A stretch of DNA of 64,000 nucleotides, from positions 30,544 through 94,543 of the forward strand of contig JAUIAO010000016.1 of the NCBI GenBank assembly GCA_030425425.1, read 5' to 3'. Numbering within the stretch: position 1 is the stretch's first letter; the number at the start of each line of letters is the position of its first letter. Under the pieces are notes generated by a model. That model searched no databases and was not told the DNA's origin. It saw nothing but the letters and a program-made list of their open reading frames with translations. The DNA comes from Bacteroidia bacterium (GTDB taxonomy: Bacteria > Bacteroidota > Bacteroidia > Cytophagales > Cyclobacteriaceae). Both the position numbers and the translations under genes were made by a program. Below, one piece after another: positions 19,205-28,479 of this stretch.

Positions 19205-20244
19205 TTCTGGATTTTTAAAATTGGGAGTACAACCTTGAATTCATTTTTATTTTTACTGATGTTCACTTGCTTATCAGTTAGATATTGATATCTGTTTTTC
19301 AGATTTTCAAGTCCTATTCCTGTAGAGTCTTTGGTAAGCTTTTCCTGAATCGTATTAGATACAATGACTGATTGATTATGTACACTTACCCGTACGGTCA
19401 GAGGTTTCGCATCCGAAACTACATTATGTTTTATCGCATTTTCCAGTAGTAGCTGCATAGCCAATGGAGGCACCATTCCTTCACGGTGATCCAGCTCCAT
19501 TTCTAGTCTAAGATTGTCACCAAATCTGATTTGCTGCAAAAAAGCGTAGTTCTCTAAAAATGCCAGCTCGTCATTCACACTCACCAATTCCTGATCTTTC
19601 GTCTCCAAAACATATCGATACACTTGTGACATTTTATGAATAAACTTCACTGCCTTGGATTGATCTTCATATACCAATTCACTTAGCACATTTAACGAAT
19701 TGAAAAGAAAATGTGGATTTACCTGATTCTTCAATGATTCGTATTGTGATTTTAAATTCTCATTTTTCAATTTCTCTACTTCTACAGCCGTTTCCTTCCA
19801 TTGTAAAAGGAAAGCTCTGCCGTGCATCACAGCATTGATGAATACTGTTACTGTGATTGGAATTACAAAAGTAGCCCAGCCAAATCGTGACCATAATTCT
19901 GATGCGGTATAATTACCAAATATCACATGAGCCACCATATAAATTGAAACTGTAACAATCATCACGTAAACGATTGAAATGGATAATGCCAAAAGCAATC
20001 TTTTAACTGGCTGATGATCCCATTCTATTCCTAATCTGTTCAGGTAGATTACCTGGTATTCGCTCCCCTTCCAAAGAAACAACCAGTAAAAACCAGTTGT
20101 CAGGATATCTTTCAAGTCAAAACGTCCATTGAAGATATCCCCTTCAAAAAACATCTGCTGAAATAACCCACCAAGACAGACAATTAACACATATTGAAGA
20201 ATTTCTTTATCCCATCTTTTGATTACGGGTGTTCCACTACTCAT
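19201..20244 (-). CDS. LytS-like sensor histidine kinase (His_kinase family)
   Basis: This 347-residue membrane kinase has four hydrophobic helices in the first 145 residues. A coiled coil then leads to the dimerisation/phospho-acceptor motif NQVNPHFLFNSLNVL with H178. The ATPase part is short, with LLLENAIKHNV and GIGLENLKNRY. It overlaps both neighbours by four bases (LytTR regulator downstream, TPR-like gene upstream), so it is firmly in one operon. It has no extracytoplasmic sensor domain, so the signal is probably sensed within the membrane or through a partner. Confidence 0.92.
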   Translation of the reverse strand: MSSGTPVIKRWDKEILQYVLIVCLGGLFQQMFFEGDIFNGRFDLKDILTTGFYWLFLWKGSEYQVIYLNRLGIEWDHQPVKRLLLALSISIVYVMIVTVSIYMVAHVIFGNYTASELWSRFGWATFVIPITVTVFINAVMHGRAFLLQWKETAVEVEKLKNENLKSQYESLKNQVNPHFLFNSLNVLSELVYEDQSKAVKFIHKMSQVYRYVLETKDQELVSVNDELAFLENYAFLQQIRFGDNLRLEMELDHREGMVPPLAMQLLLENAIKHNVVSDAKPLTVRVSVHNQSVIVSNTIQEKLTKDSTGIGLENLKNRYQYLTDKQVNISKNKNEFKVVLPILKIQK

Positions 20245-20873
20245 TGTTCACAGTTTTTTAGGCTTACCTCAGCAGTCTGGAATCCCCAATCTGGAAGTAT
20301 ATTTTCATTTTTTTGTTCTTTCTCATAGAGTTCAATCGATTTTTGGTAAAGTTCACAGGCCTTATCAAACCCAATACCAAGAAACTGAGCTGTTCCATAT
20401 TCCATCTGACCTAGAAACAAATGAGCTCTTGGATTTTCAGGGTTCATTTCAATGGCCTCATTGAACTTCCCAAAGATAATTGGAGAAAGGGTTTGTCCCC
20501 TTGTCGCAGGATCCAGAGAAAGCTGCAACATCATAATAAAACCTCGAAGAGCTATCGTCTCTGAGTTTTTTTCAATCTCATCAGCTTGATCCAATATCTC
20601 TAATGAGTTTTGAAGAAACTGCTCTTTTTCATCCACTTGCTCTTTTCTAAGTGCCAAAAATGCTGTCCCCAGAGATTGATAATATCGGGGAAGCCATTCT
20701 TCTGACTCCTTGTTGGCTACTCGTTCAAAATAATTTACTGCATTTTGATAATCTTCAGCTTTGTTACCCTCAGCAAACAACAACTGTTTGCCTTTCATTA
20801 TTGCGCTTTCAAATTTACTCTCTCCTGTTGCAACTGATGCAACAAGAACAATCAGCATCATCCCGATTTTCAT
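20241..20873 (-). CDS. Secreted TPR-like protein of a signalling operon
   Basis: This 210-residue protein starts with a signal peptide (MKIGMMLIVLVASVATG). Helical repeats of tetratricopeptide character follow, for example the segments around YFERVANKES and NPENPRAHLFLGQM. It is likely periplasmic. It overlaps the downstream kinase gene by four bases and follows the DUF2141 gene by two bases. TPR proteins scaffold other proteins, so it may link the TonB receptor to the LytS kinase; this is inference from gene order only. Confidence 0.7.
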   Translation of the reverse strand: MKIGMMLIVLVASVATGESKFESAIMKGKQLLFAEGNKAEDYQNAVNYFERVANKESEEWLPRYYQSLGTAFLALRKEQVDEKEQFLQNSLEILDQADEIEKNSETIALRGFIMMLQLSLDPATRGQTLSPIIFGKFNEAIEMNPENPRAHLFLGQMEYGTAQFLGIGFDKACELYQKSIELYEKEQKNENILPDWGFQTAEVSLKNCEQ

Positions 20874-20875
20874 GA

Positions 20876-21292
20876 TTAATGTATTTTAATTGAGTGAAAG
20901 GTGTTTGATTCATTGACCTGAAAAACGGCCTCTTCATAATCTGCAGGTCCAAAACGTGAAGGAGCATCATTTGAAAATCCATAAGATTCAGTAGGGATTC
21001 CCATAAAGTTGCTGTCCATTTTGCCATTGTTATTCTTATCGTGATAAACAGAAATGGCATAAGCTCCTTTAGGCAACGAAAAGGATATCGAAACCTCCCC
21101 TTCCTTCATAATCGGACTGGAGGCATTGGCAAAAGTATTTTTCAAATAATCTTCTTTAGTATTAAATACTGCGACCATCACTTGCCCATCCGTGCTTTTT
21201 AAATTGGTAATTTTTAATTCAAGATCAATTTTCTCTTGTGACCATGCCTGAAAAGACATTATTGATAGAATGATTAGGGTTACTTTTTTCAT
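20876..21292 (-). CDS. DUF2141 domain secreted protein
   Basis: The 138-residue protein has a signal peptide ending near FQAWS. The DUF2141 pattern is clear: GQVMVAVFNTKEDYL, then LPKGAYAISVYHDKNNNGKMD, and GIPTESYGFSNDA. The DKNNNGKMD stretch looks like a calcium-binding loop. DUF2141 proteins are common in Bacteroidota beside TonB receptors, but their function is unknown. It lies 11 bases downstream of the receptor and two bases before the TPR-like gene. Confidence 0.88.
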   Translation of the reverse strand: MKKVTLIILSIMSFQAWSQEKIDLELKITNLKSTDGQVMVAVFNTKEDYLKNTFANASSPIMKEGEVSISFSLPKGAYAISVYHDKNNNGKMDSNFMGIPTESYGFSNDAPSRFGPADYEEAVFQVNESNTFHSIKIH

Positions 21293-21303
21293 AATGATAA
21301 TGG

Positions 21304-23442
21304 TTATAGGTTTTCTAATTGATTATTAAATGTTCCAATGGTGATAAAGCAGCCAATAAATAAAAATCGCTTAGCCGGCAACTGAATTGCTTCTGACTCA
21401 AACACACCAGCTTCATTTTGCTCCGGCGCATATCGATAGCCGAATATCTGCTCCACTCCTAATATATTGGTAGCAGACGCGTAGATGATCACTTTAGGAT
21501 TGGGCAAGTAAGCCAGGTTGAAACTCAAATCATGATATGCCTTGGCTTTGCTTTCTATAAACCCTTCCAAGTTTGGGTTTTCATAGGGTCTGCCAGAGCT
21601 GAAGCTGTAAGTAGCTCCCATCTGCGTCTTCCATCGAGTGAAAAATCGCTTTGCTACAATGGATAAGTTATGTCCTGTCGCAAAAGTGGGAGTTGCATGT
21701 TCTGGATAGTCCTTATAAAGTCTCTCACTCTGCATCCATGAGTAGGACACCCAATAATCCACGTACTTCAAAGTCTTGCGGTCTCTCCAGAAAATATCCA
21801 GACCATATGCGAATCCTTCACCGGCATTACTGAAAGTACTTGGGTCATATTGATCCTGATACCTGACTAAATGATTATAATCTTTACAATACGCTTCAGT
21901 TCTGAATATCCGATCATTCTTTATTTTTTGAAAGTTGAGTATGTAATGATTGGATTTCTCTGAATTAAAGTCGGAAGTAATTTTTAAATATTCGGCACCC
22001 GGTGTTTGATAAAATTGACCAGTAGCCAATGACAATTGGCTAAAATCATTCAGTTTATAAGCCATCGAAACTCTGGGTGAAAAAGTGGTCGATTCGATAG
22101 CATTTTCATACTCACCTCTCATACCCAGCCTGACAGCAATTTGTTCATTCAGATAATGGCTCAATTCCGAATAAACAGAGGGATTGAATTTTTCGAAACT
22201 AGATTTATCAAATGTGTTGACCTCTTCATCAAACTGCTCTGTGAAAATTTCCGCACCTGAATTAAGGTGTGTTTTACTAGAAAATTCGTGTACAAATTTG
22301 GCTTTAAAATGTTGATTGACAGTCGGATTTTCTACGCTCAGCTCATTATAGCGAATCTGATTATAGTCTTGTGTTCTGGAGTAACCAATATATAATTGAT
22401 CAGTTTCCCCAACAGGAAGATTGATTGACACATTACCATAAATATTCTGATTTTGCAATCTGACTGTTTCTCTTCCACTTTGAGTGGTTATAGTTGATCG
22501 GTCAAATCCAAAATTAGAACTGTTCCCCATCACCAAACCCTTAATTGTGGCTCCACTTTGAAGTTTCTTCGCATAAGAAACTAATCCGGTGAAGCCTTGA
22601 CTATCTCCTGTCCAATCAATCCTCTGAGGAATTAACTGATAATATGGTGTCAGGTTTGTATAACCAATGTTAGCATGAATAGTCTGATCTTTCCATGTTC
22701 TGGCAACATCTGTTTCAAATCCAACTGACATTAGTGAGACATCTATTTTGTTTTCAGCGCCCACATCTTTAGTGTTCAGGATCAGCGTAGATGATAATGC
22801 CTGGCCAAATTCCGCTGAGTAGCCACCTGTGCTAAAGAATGTTCCCTTAAAGAGAAATGGCGAGAATCTACTTCTCGATGGTACTCCTGTTGAAGTGGCA
22901 CTGTAATAGTTGGCTGCTTCTACGCCATCCACAAATATTTTGGTTTCTTCTGCTGTCCCGCCCCGAACGAACAATCGTCCTGACTCTCCCACCTTTTGTG
23001 TACCTGGCAAAGTGGTAAGCGCTCCGGTAATATCGGCAGTGGCTCCTGCTGTTGTAGCGATATCTAGACTCTTTAATACCACAACTCTTTTCTTATCGCT
23101 CGTTTCAAAACTCCCCGCTGTGATCGTCACCGCCTCTAGATCATTAAAGGACTCTTTTAGTTTGAAAACTAGCTCTACATTCACAGATAAATCAATTGTT
23201 TCTTCTATTGATTCGTATCCAACAAATGTTACGACGATCCGCCTTTGACCTTTTTCATATGTTTCAAACTGAAACTTACCCTTACTGTCAGTCGTCGCTC
23301 CATCATATGTATCCTTCAGATAAACATTCGCTCCAATCAGGCCTTCACCATTCTGATCAGCAACAACTCCCGAGACTCTAATTTGCGCTGTGGCATTAAA
23401 TCCCAATAAAACGAAGAAAAATAAATAGACCTTTTGAAACAT
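21304..23442 (-). CDS. TonB-dependent outer-membrane receptor with CarboxypepD_reg-like N-terminal domain
   Basis: This 712-residue receptor has a signal peptide, then a beta-sandwich domain (about 20-105, with GVVADQNGEGLIGANVYLKD). The plug follows at about 115-225 (TTLPGTQKVGESGRLFVRGG and IFVDGVEAANYY), and a beta-barrel runs to the C-terminus. It is shorter than SusC (about 1000 residues) and no SusD gene is present, so it probably imports a small ligand such as a metal chelate, vitamin or oligopeptide. It heads a leftward operon with DUF2141, TPR, LytS and LytTR genes, which may sense its ligand or its use. The substrate cannot be read from the sequence. Confidence 0.9.
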   Translation of the reverse strand: MFQKVYLFFFVLLGFNATAQIRVSGVVADQNGEGLIGANVYLKDTYDGATTDSKGKFQFETYEKGQRRIVVTFVGYESIEETIDLSVNVELVFKLKESFNDLEAVTITAGSFETSDKKRVVVLKSLDIATTAGATADITGALTTLPGTQKVGESGRLFVRGGTAEETKIFVDGVEAANYYSATSTGVPSRSRFSPFLFKGTFFSTGGYSAEFGQALSSTLILNTKDVGAENKIDVSLMSVGFETDVARTWKDQTIHANIGYTNLTPYYQLIPQRIDWTGDSQGFTGLVSYAKKLQSGATIKGLVMGNSSNFGFDRSTITTQSGRETVRLQNQNIYGNVSINLPVGETDQLYIGYSRTQDYNQIRYNELSVENPTVNQHFKAKFVHEFSSKTHLNSGAEIFTEQFDEEVNTFDKSSFEKFNPSVYSELSHYLNEQIAVRLGMRGEYENAIESTTFSPRVSMAYKLNDFSQLSLATGQFYQTPGAEYLKITSDFNSEKSNHYILNFQKIKNDRIFRTEAYCKDYNHLVRYQDQYDPSTFSNAGEGFAYGLDIFWRDRKTLKYVDYWVSYSWMQSERLYKDYPEHATPTFATGHNLSIVAKRFFTRWKTQMGATYSFSSGRPYENPNLEGFIESKAKAYHDLSFNLAYLPNPKVIIYASATNILGVEQIFGYRYAPEQNEAGVFESEAIQLPAKRFLFIGCFITIGTFNNQLENL

Positions 23443-23571
23443 GTCCTTTTAGTTTTGTTGATTCAAAAGTGATGTCTGGGAGATGCTTTATAAATTCTGA
23501 TATGCTGAATTGTTGAATTTTCAGGACGAATTGTATGCCAGAATGAAAATCCAAAAACTTTTTAATTTTAT

Positions 23572-23583
23572 TATGCATGCATA
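23572..23583. promoter_or_regulatory. Operator-like palindrome, copy 1 (acyl-CoA dehydrogenase promoter)
   Basis: TATGCATGCATA is a perfect 12-base palindrome just upstream of the -7 element. An identical copy lies 39 bases downstream. The pair suggests a dimeric repressor bound on both sides of the promoter, as TetR or MarR proteins do at fatty-acid genes. Confidence 0.6.
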
Positions 23584-23596
23584 CCATATTTTATTA

Positions 23597-23604
23597 TATC
23601 TTTG
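23597..23604 (+). promoter_or_regulatory. Promoter -7 element (TATCTTTG) of the acyl-CoA dehydrogenase gene
   Basis: TATCTTTG is a perfect TAnnTTTG match lying between two identical palindromes. It predicts a transcript start near 23609 and a leader of about 43 bases before the ATG at 23652. Confidence 0.6.
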
Positions 23605-23610
23605 AAATAG

Positions 23611-23622
23611 TATGCATGCATA
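23611..23622. promoter_or_regulatory. Operator-like palindrome, copy 2 (acyl-CoA dehydrogenase promoter)
   Basis: This second TATGCATGCATA copy begins seven bases after the -7 element and covers the expected transcript start. Occupation of this site alone should block initiation. Confidence 0.6.
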
Positions 23623-23651
23623 ACATAAATCATTAATCGCATTATCACAAA

Positions 23652-25460
23652 ATGGAAGCAGTAGCACAGAAATCAGTTATTAAAGGCGGCGAATTCATCA
23701 TTCGCGAGACAAAAGCCAACGAAGTATTCATCCCCGAAGAGTTTTCTGAAGAGCAAAAAATGATGGCTGTAGCCACTCAGGACTTCATTGATAAGGAGAT
23801 TCTTCCAAATATCGAAAGAATCGATAAACAAGAAGAAGGACTAATGCCAGCAATAATGGATAAGGCTGGAGAGCTTGGGCTACTAGGTGTTTCTATTCCA
23901 GAACAATATGGTGGTTTAGGCATGAATTTTAATACCAGCATGTTGATAGCGGACATCATGGCTGCAGCTGGGAGCTTTTCTACTACTTATGGAGCACACA
24001 CGGGAATAGGCACCCTACCTATACTCTATTACGGCACTGAAGAGCAAAAAGAAAAATATCTACCTGGTCTGGCTACTGGTGAAATCAAAGCTAGTTATTG
24101 CCTTACAGAACCAGATGCCGGATCTGATGCTAATTCTGGAAAAACCAAAGCCAAACTGACAGAAGATGGAAAGCACTACCTTATTAACGGTCAGAAAATG
24201 TGGATATCTAATGCAGGTTTTGCTGATCTTTTTATTGTGTTTGCCAAAATAGATGATGACAAAAATCTCACTGCATTCATCGTAGAGCGTTCATTCGGTG
24301 GTATTACAATGAACGACGAAGAAAACAAGCTTGGAATTAAAGGATCCTCTACCCGACAAGTGTTCTTTAATGATTGTAAAGTACCTGTAGAAAACATGCT
24401 CTCAGAACGTGAAAATGGATTTAAAATAGCCATGAACGTTTTGAATGTTGGTAGGATTAAACTGGGATGTGGCGTTATTAATGGTTGTAAAATGGTGGCT
24501 GACTACTCCACCAATTATGCCAATGAAAGAAAGCAATTTGGAGTATCAATATCTAGTTTCGGAGCAATCAAACAGAAATTGGCCAATATGGCAGCAAAGA
24601 CTTATGCAATAGAGTCTGCCTCATACAGAGCCGGTCAAAATATTGATGATAAAGCCGATTCGTTAATGGCTGAAGGAATGGAGGCAAATCAAGCCAAGCT
24701 TAAAGCATTGGAACAGTTCGCAATAGAAGCAGCCATCATAAAAGTACATGGATCAGAAGTATTGGATTTTTGTGTAGATGAAGGAGTGCAGGTTTATGGT
24801 GGTATGGGATTCTCAGAAGAAGCACCAATGGCACGAGCCTATAGAGATGCCCGAATCACCAGAATATATGAAGGCACCAATGAAATCAACAGAATGTTGA
24901 TCGTGGGTATGATCTTCAAGCGTGCAATGAAAGGCGAGTTGGATCTTATGGGGCCTGCCATGGCTGTAGGTAAAGAATTAACCTCCGTCCCTTCGTTCGA
25001 GAGTCTGGATATGAGTGTTCCGTTTGCCGAAGAGAAAGATGTACTGAAAAAACTTAAAAAAGCCGCCATGATGGTAGCGGGTAAGGCTGCTGAGACATTC
25101 GGACCAAAACTGAATGATGAACAGGAAATCCTTATGCATATCGCAGACATGTTAATTGAAATCTATGTAGCTGAATCCACTATTCTGAGAACTGAGAAAT
25201 TGATGGATCTATATGGCGATGAAGGCAGTAAAATTTACCAGAACATGGCTAAACTTTATCTTCATGAGGCTGTTATTAAAGTGAAGAATCATGGTGACGA
25301 GGCAGTTGCGTGTTTCACCACTAGCGATGAACTCAAAGTAATGTTGATGGGTATGAAAAGATTTACAAAAATGAATCCTATCAATACTCGAGACCTCAGA
25401 CAGTCAATCGCTGATAAAATGATAGCAGAAAACAAGTTTCCTTATAGTATTTACAAATAA
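23652..25460 (+). CDS. Long-chain-type acyl-CoA dehydrogenase, 602 residues
   Basis: This flavoenzyme catalyses the first oxidation step of fatty-acid beta-oxidation. The FAD/substrate signatures CLTEPDAGSDA and YGGMGFSEEAPMARAYRD are clear. The catalytic glutamate is expected in RIYEGTNEINR, the position used by very-long-chain enzymes. At 602 residues it carries a C-terminal extension of about 190 residues beyond the ordinary 380-residue enzymes, as VLCAD and ACAD9 do, which supports a long-chain substrate. No thiolase or hydroxyacyl-CoA dehydrogenase gene lies beside it. The palindromes around its promoter point to repression lifted by acyl-CoA or fatty acid. Confidence 0.92.
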   Translation: MEAVAQKSVIKGGEFIIRETKANEVFIPEEFSEEQKMMAVATQDFIDKEILPNIERIDKQEEGLMPAIMDKAGELGLLGVSIPEQYGGLGMNFNTSMLIADIMAAAGSFSTTYGAHTGIGTLPILYYGTEEQKEKYLPGLATGEIKASYCLTEPDAGSDANSGKTKAKLTEDGKHYLINGQKMWISNAGFADLFIVFAKIDDDKNLTAFIVERSFGGITMNDEENKLGIKGSSTRQVFFNDCKVPVENMLSERENGFKIAMNVLNVGRIKLGCGVINGCKMVADYSTNYANERKQFGVSISSFGAIKQKLANMAAKTYAIESASYRAGQNIDDKADSLMAEGMEANQAKLKALEQFAIEAAIIKVHGSEVLDFCVDEGVQVYGGMGFSEEAPMARAYRDARITRIYEGTNEINRMLIVGMIFKRAMKGELDLMGPAMAVGKELTSVPSFESLDMSVPFAEEKDVLKKLKKAAMMVAGKAAETFGPKLNDEQEILMHIADMLIEIYVAESTILRTEKLMDLYGDEGSKIYQNMAKLYLHEAVIKVKNHGDEAVACFTTSDELKVMLMGMKRFTKMNPINTRDLRQSIADKMIAENKFPYSIYK

Positions 25461-25487
25461 ACGATACACACCCAAAAATGTCTAAAG

Positions 25488-25510
25488 AGCCGGCTGATGC
25501 CGGCTTTTTT
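25488..25510 (+). terminator. Rho-independent terminator after the acyl-CoA dehydrogenase gene
   Basis: The seven-base stem AGCCGGC/GCCGGCT with a TGAT loop is followed by a run of T. It lies 27 bases after the stop codon. Confidence 0.88.
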
Positions 25511-25580
25511 AATTTATACGCTGTGAAGTTTTCTATGAGCACTATTAGTCATAATTTTATTGCCCAATTCACACGAAATA

Positions 25581-27014
25581 ATGGAATCATTCAAAACACT
25601 TACAACTAAAGAAAAAGCACTTTCGCTAAACCTCGATCCCAGAATATATGGCACTATCGCTGAGATCGGGGGTGGACAAGAGGTAGCAGACTATTTCTTT
25701 AAAGCTGGAGCCGCATCGGGCACCATTGCTAAAACAATGTCGGCATACGACATGACCTTCAGTGATTCCATTTATGGAAAAAGTAATCGCTATGTCAGTG
25801 AGGACAAACTGATGAAAATGCTCAACAGAGAGTATTCGTTATTGTCACAGCGTCTGACAAATCGTGCCAAAAGATCTCACTTTTTTGCTTTCGCCAATAC
25901 TGTTGAAATTCTAAACTTCAATAGAACGAATGTCGGCCAGGGTTGGGTTGGACTCAGATTTCAGAAGCACCCTAATTCAGACCCGAATGATTGTGTGATC
26001 CATGTAATCCTAAAAGACAATGATCCTCTTTGGCAGCAGCAATTGCTAGGGATGATCGGTGTAAACCTGATACATGCATGTTATAATTATTCCGAGCCTG
26101 AAGACATCATTTTGTCCTTGCGTGACAACATTCATCACAGTCGGGTAGAAATAGATATGTTCAGAATTGAAGGTCCAGACTTTCATCACGCGGATAATCG
26201 TTTGATGAGTTTGAAACTGGTAAAGCATGGCCTTACTCATGCTGCTATGTTCGGACCAAAAGGTGATGTACAGCAGCCTTCAGCCGTACTTTACAAGAAG
26301 AATGTTTTTGTTCTTAGAGGAAGATTTAAGCCTGTGACTCATGTCAATGTAGATATGATGATTACAGGAATGAGGGCCTTCCGGAAAGAAGAAGATGTGG
26401 ATATTAAGAATATCGCCCCTATTGTAGAGTTGACTTTGAACGATCTGACTATGGGCGGTGAGTTGGACGAAACCGATTTTCTGGATAGAGTTGACCTTTT
26501 ATGCTCATTAGGGCAAAGCGTCTTGATTTCAAATTATCAGGAGCACTATAAGTTAGCGGCTTACCTCTCAAAATTTACCAGGCATAAAAAGCTGGGAATT
26601 GTCATTGGCTACTACAACTTGGTGAGCATTTTTGATGAGAAATACTACGGCAACCTCAATGGCGGTATTCTTGAATCATTCAGTCGATTATTTGGTAGTA
26701 ATGTGAAGTTGTATGTCTATCCGAGTATTAATATAAGTGATGGCAAATCTGTTTTGACTTCTGAAGACTTTACCCCAGAACCACACCTGAAAGGATTATA
26801 TGACTATCTGAAAGACAATGAGAAAATGGAGGACGTAAAAGGAGCTAAAACTGCCAACCTTCACATCATTTCAGATCAGATATTGGAGAAAATAGAATGC
26901 GGAGATGATGGCTGGGAAAAATACGTACCCAATAAAGTAGCTGAGGCCATTAAAAAAGAACACCTGTTCAATTACCCGTACGATGTGCCACCTGATGAAG
27001 AAGATTTTTTATAA
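25581..27014 (+). CDS. Conserved hypothetical protein, 477 residues
   Basis: I do not recognise a characterised family. No signal peptide or transmembrane segment is visible, so it is probably cytoplasmic. The sequence looks like a well-folded enzyme: alternating alpha/beta with a conserved-looking N-terminal block (LDPRIYGTIAEIGGGQEVADYFF), a central NRTNVGQGWVGLRFQ motif and an NIHHSRVEIDMF motif. ATG 25581 is chosen over TTG 25560. It stands alone between a terminator and the NSS transporter gene, so context says little. Good codon structure across 1.4 kb makes the gene itself certain. Confidence 0.75.
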   Translation: MESFKTLTTKEKALSLNLDPRIYGTIAEIGGGQEVADYFFKAGAASGTIAKTMSAYDMTFSDSIYGKSNRYVSEDKLMKMLNREYSLLSQRLTNRAKRSHFFAFANTVEILNFNRTNVGQGWVGLRFQKHPNSDPNDCVIHVILKDNDPLWQQQLLGMIGVNLIHACYNYSEPEDIILSLRDNIHHSRVEIDMFRIEGPDFHHADNRLMSLKLVKHGLTHAAMFGPKGDVQQPSAVLYKKNVFVLRGRFKPVTHVNVDMMITGMRAFRKEEDVDIKNIAPIVELTLNDLTMGGELDETDFLDRVDLLCSLGQSVLISNYQEHYKLAAYLSKFTRHKKLGIVIGYYNLVSIFDEKYYGNLNGGILESFSRLFGSNVKLYVYPSINISDGKSVLTSEDFTPEPHLKGLYDYLKDNEKMEDVKGAKTANLHIISDQILEKIECGDDGWEKYVPNKVAEAIKKEHLFNYPYDVPPDEEDFL

Positions 27015-27050
27015 AATCAATTAGCCTATTTCAGGCAATTACGCTTTTGT

Positions 27051-27058
27051 TATATTTG
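27051..27058 (+). promoter_or_regulatory. Promoter -7 element (TATATTTG) of the NSS transporter gene
   Basis: This is a perfect TAnnTTTG match that would start transcription about 25 bases before the ATG at 27088. Confidence 0.5.
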
Positions 27059-27087
27059 GTGATTCATCAAGTACGATAATTTATCAT

Positions 27088-28479
27088 ATGTCATCAAGAG
27101 GTTTATTTTCCAATAGATTAGGGTTTATTCTTGCAGCGGCAGGATCAGCAGTAGGATTAGGAAACATTTGGAAATTTCCTTTCGAGGTGGGGCTCGGCGG
27201 AGGTGCGGCATTTGTAGTGATGTATTTGATCTTTGCATTTCTACTGTGCTATCCGGTGATGATTACAGAGGTGGCTATTGGTAGAAAGACCCAAAAAAAC
27301 CCTGTAGGAGCTTTTAAAGCACTCGGATATAATAATTGGAAATTTATCGGAATACTTGGTCTGATCGCCGGTGTGGTTATCCTGTCTTTTTACAATGTTG
27401 TTGCTGGCTGGGCTTTTGGATATTTCGTCGAAATGGTTCAGGGAAACTTTGCAGTAGGTGAAAATTTTGGTTCATTTACTTCAGACATCTTCAAAGTAGG
27501 TATCTATTCAATCATATTTATGTTTTTTACTGCCTTCTTTGTATCAAAAGGCGTTTCAGGAGGAATTGAAAAACTTGCAAAAGTGCTGATGCCAACTCTA
27601 ATTGTTATGATATTGGCATTGGTTGCTTACTCGTTCACTCTACCTCATGCCATGGAAGGTGTCATTTATTATTTGGTGCCAGATATTTCGAAAATAGAAA
27701 TCAGTACGATTGGTGGAGCTCTGCGTCAGGCGTTTTTCTCACTTTCGCTTGGTATGGGTGCTCTCATTACTTACGGTTCATATTTATCAAAAAAGGACAA
27801 TATCATCTCTTCTGCCACATTCATTACTTTAGCGGATGTTGGCATAGCATTCATTGCAGGATTGATGATGTTTCCTTTCGTAGCATTTAATCTTGGTGGT
27901 GATATGAGCCCTGTTATGGCAGGAGAAGTAGGTGGTCCAGGGTTGATATTTGTTACGCTACCCGGTGTTTTTCAGACGCTGGGAAGCACTTTAGGAATGT
28001 TCATCGGTTCATTCTTCTTTCTTCTACTGTCATTCGCCGCATTAACATCCACTGTTTCTCTATTAGAAGTTCCTGTTTCTTACATGGTTGATGAATTTCA
28101 CATACCCAGGTTAAGAGCTGTAGCCCTTGTAGCATCATTTATTTTCCTTTTTGGCATCCCCTCACTTATTGGCAATGGGTATTCCGAGTTTTTTACGTCA
28201 GGTTTCAACATCCCTGGATCAGCAGATTTCATGAGTTTTCTTGGAAAGCTGGCAGATATAATGTTACTATTCGGTGGTTGTTGCATTGTATCATTCGCAG
28301 CTTATATCTGGAAAAAAGAAAATCTACATGAAGAATTGGCTCAAGGATATGATGGATATCATGCGAGTTTCGTGAAAACCTTCGTGAATTTCACAGTTTC
28401 CTATGTGAGCCCAATTTTACTTGCACTTCTATTTGTGATGGTATTATTGGATAATTTTTTCGGGATCTCAGTTTTTTAA
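27088..28479 (+). CDS. Sodium-dependent transporter, neurotransmitter:sodium symporter (SNF) family
   Basis: This integral membrane symporter uses the sodium gradient to import an amino acid or related solute. The first-helix signature GFILAAAGSAVGLGNIWKFP, which holds sodium and substrate contacts in LeuT, is intact. The long hydrophobic helices number 11 or 12. It has 463 residues, slightly shorter than LeuT. The substrate is not predictable. It is monocistronic, and its last 12 bases overlap the end of the convergent secreted-protein gene. Confidence 0.92.
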   Translation: MSSRGLFSNRLGFILAAAGSAVGLGNIWKFPFEVGLGGGAAFVVMYLIFAFLLCYPVMITEVAIGRKTQKNPVGAFKALGYNNWKFIGILGLIAGVVILSFYNVVAGWAFGYFVEMVQGNFAVGENFGSFTSDIFKVGIYSIIFMFFTAFFVSKGVSGGIEKLAKVLMPTLIVMILALVAYSFTLPHAMEGVIYYLVPDISKIEISTIGGALRQAFFSLSLGMGALITYGSYLSKKDNIISSATFITLADVGIAFIAGLMMFPFVAFNLGGDMSPVMAGEVGGPGLIFVTLPGVFQTLGSTLGMFIGSFFFLLLSFAALTSTVSLLEVPVSYMVDEFHIPRLRAVALVASFIFLFGIPSLIGNGYSEFFTSGFNIPGSADFMSFLGKLADIMLLFGGCCIVSFAAYIWKKENLHEELAQGYDGYHASFVKTFVNFTVSYVSPILLALLFVMVLLDNFFGISVF

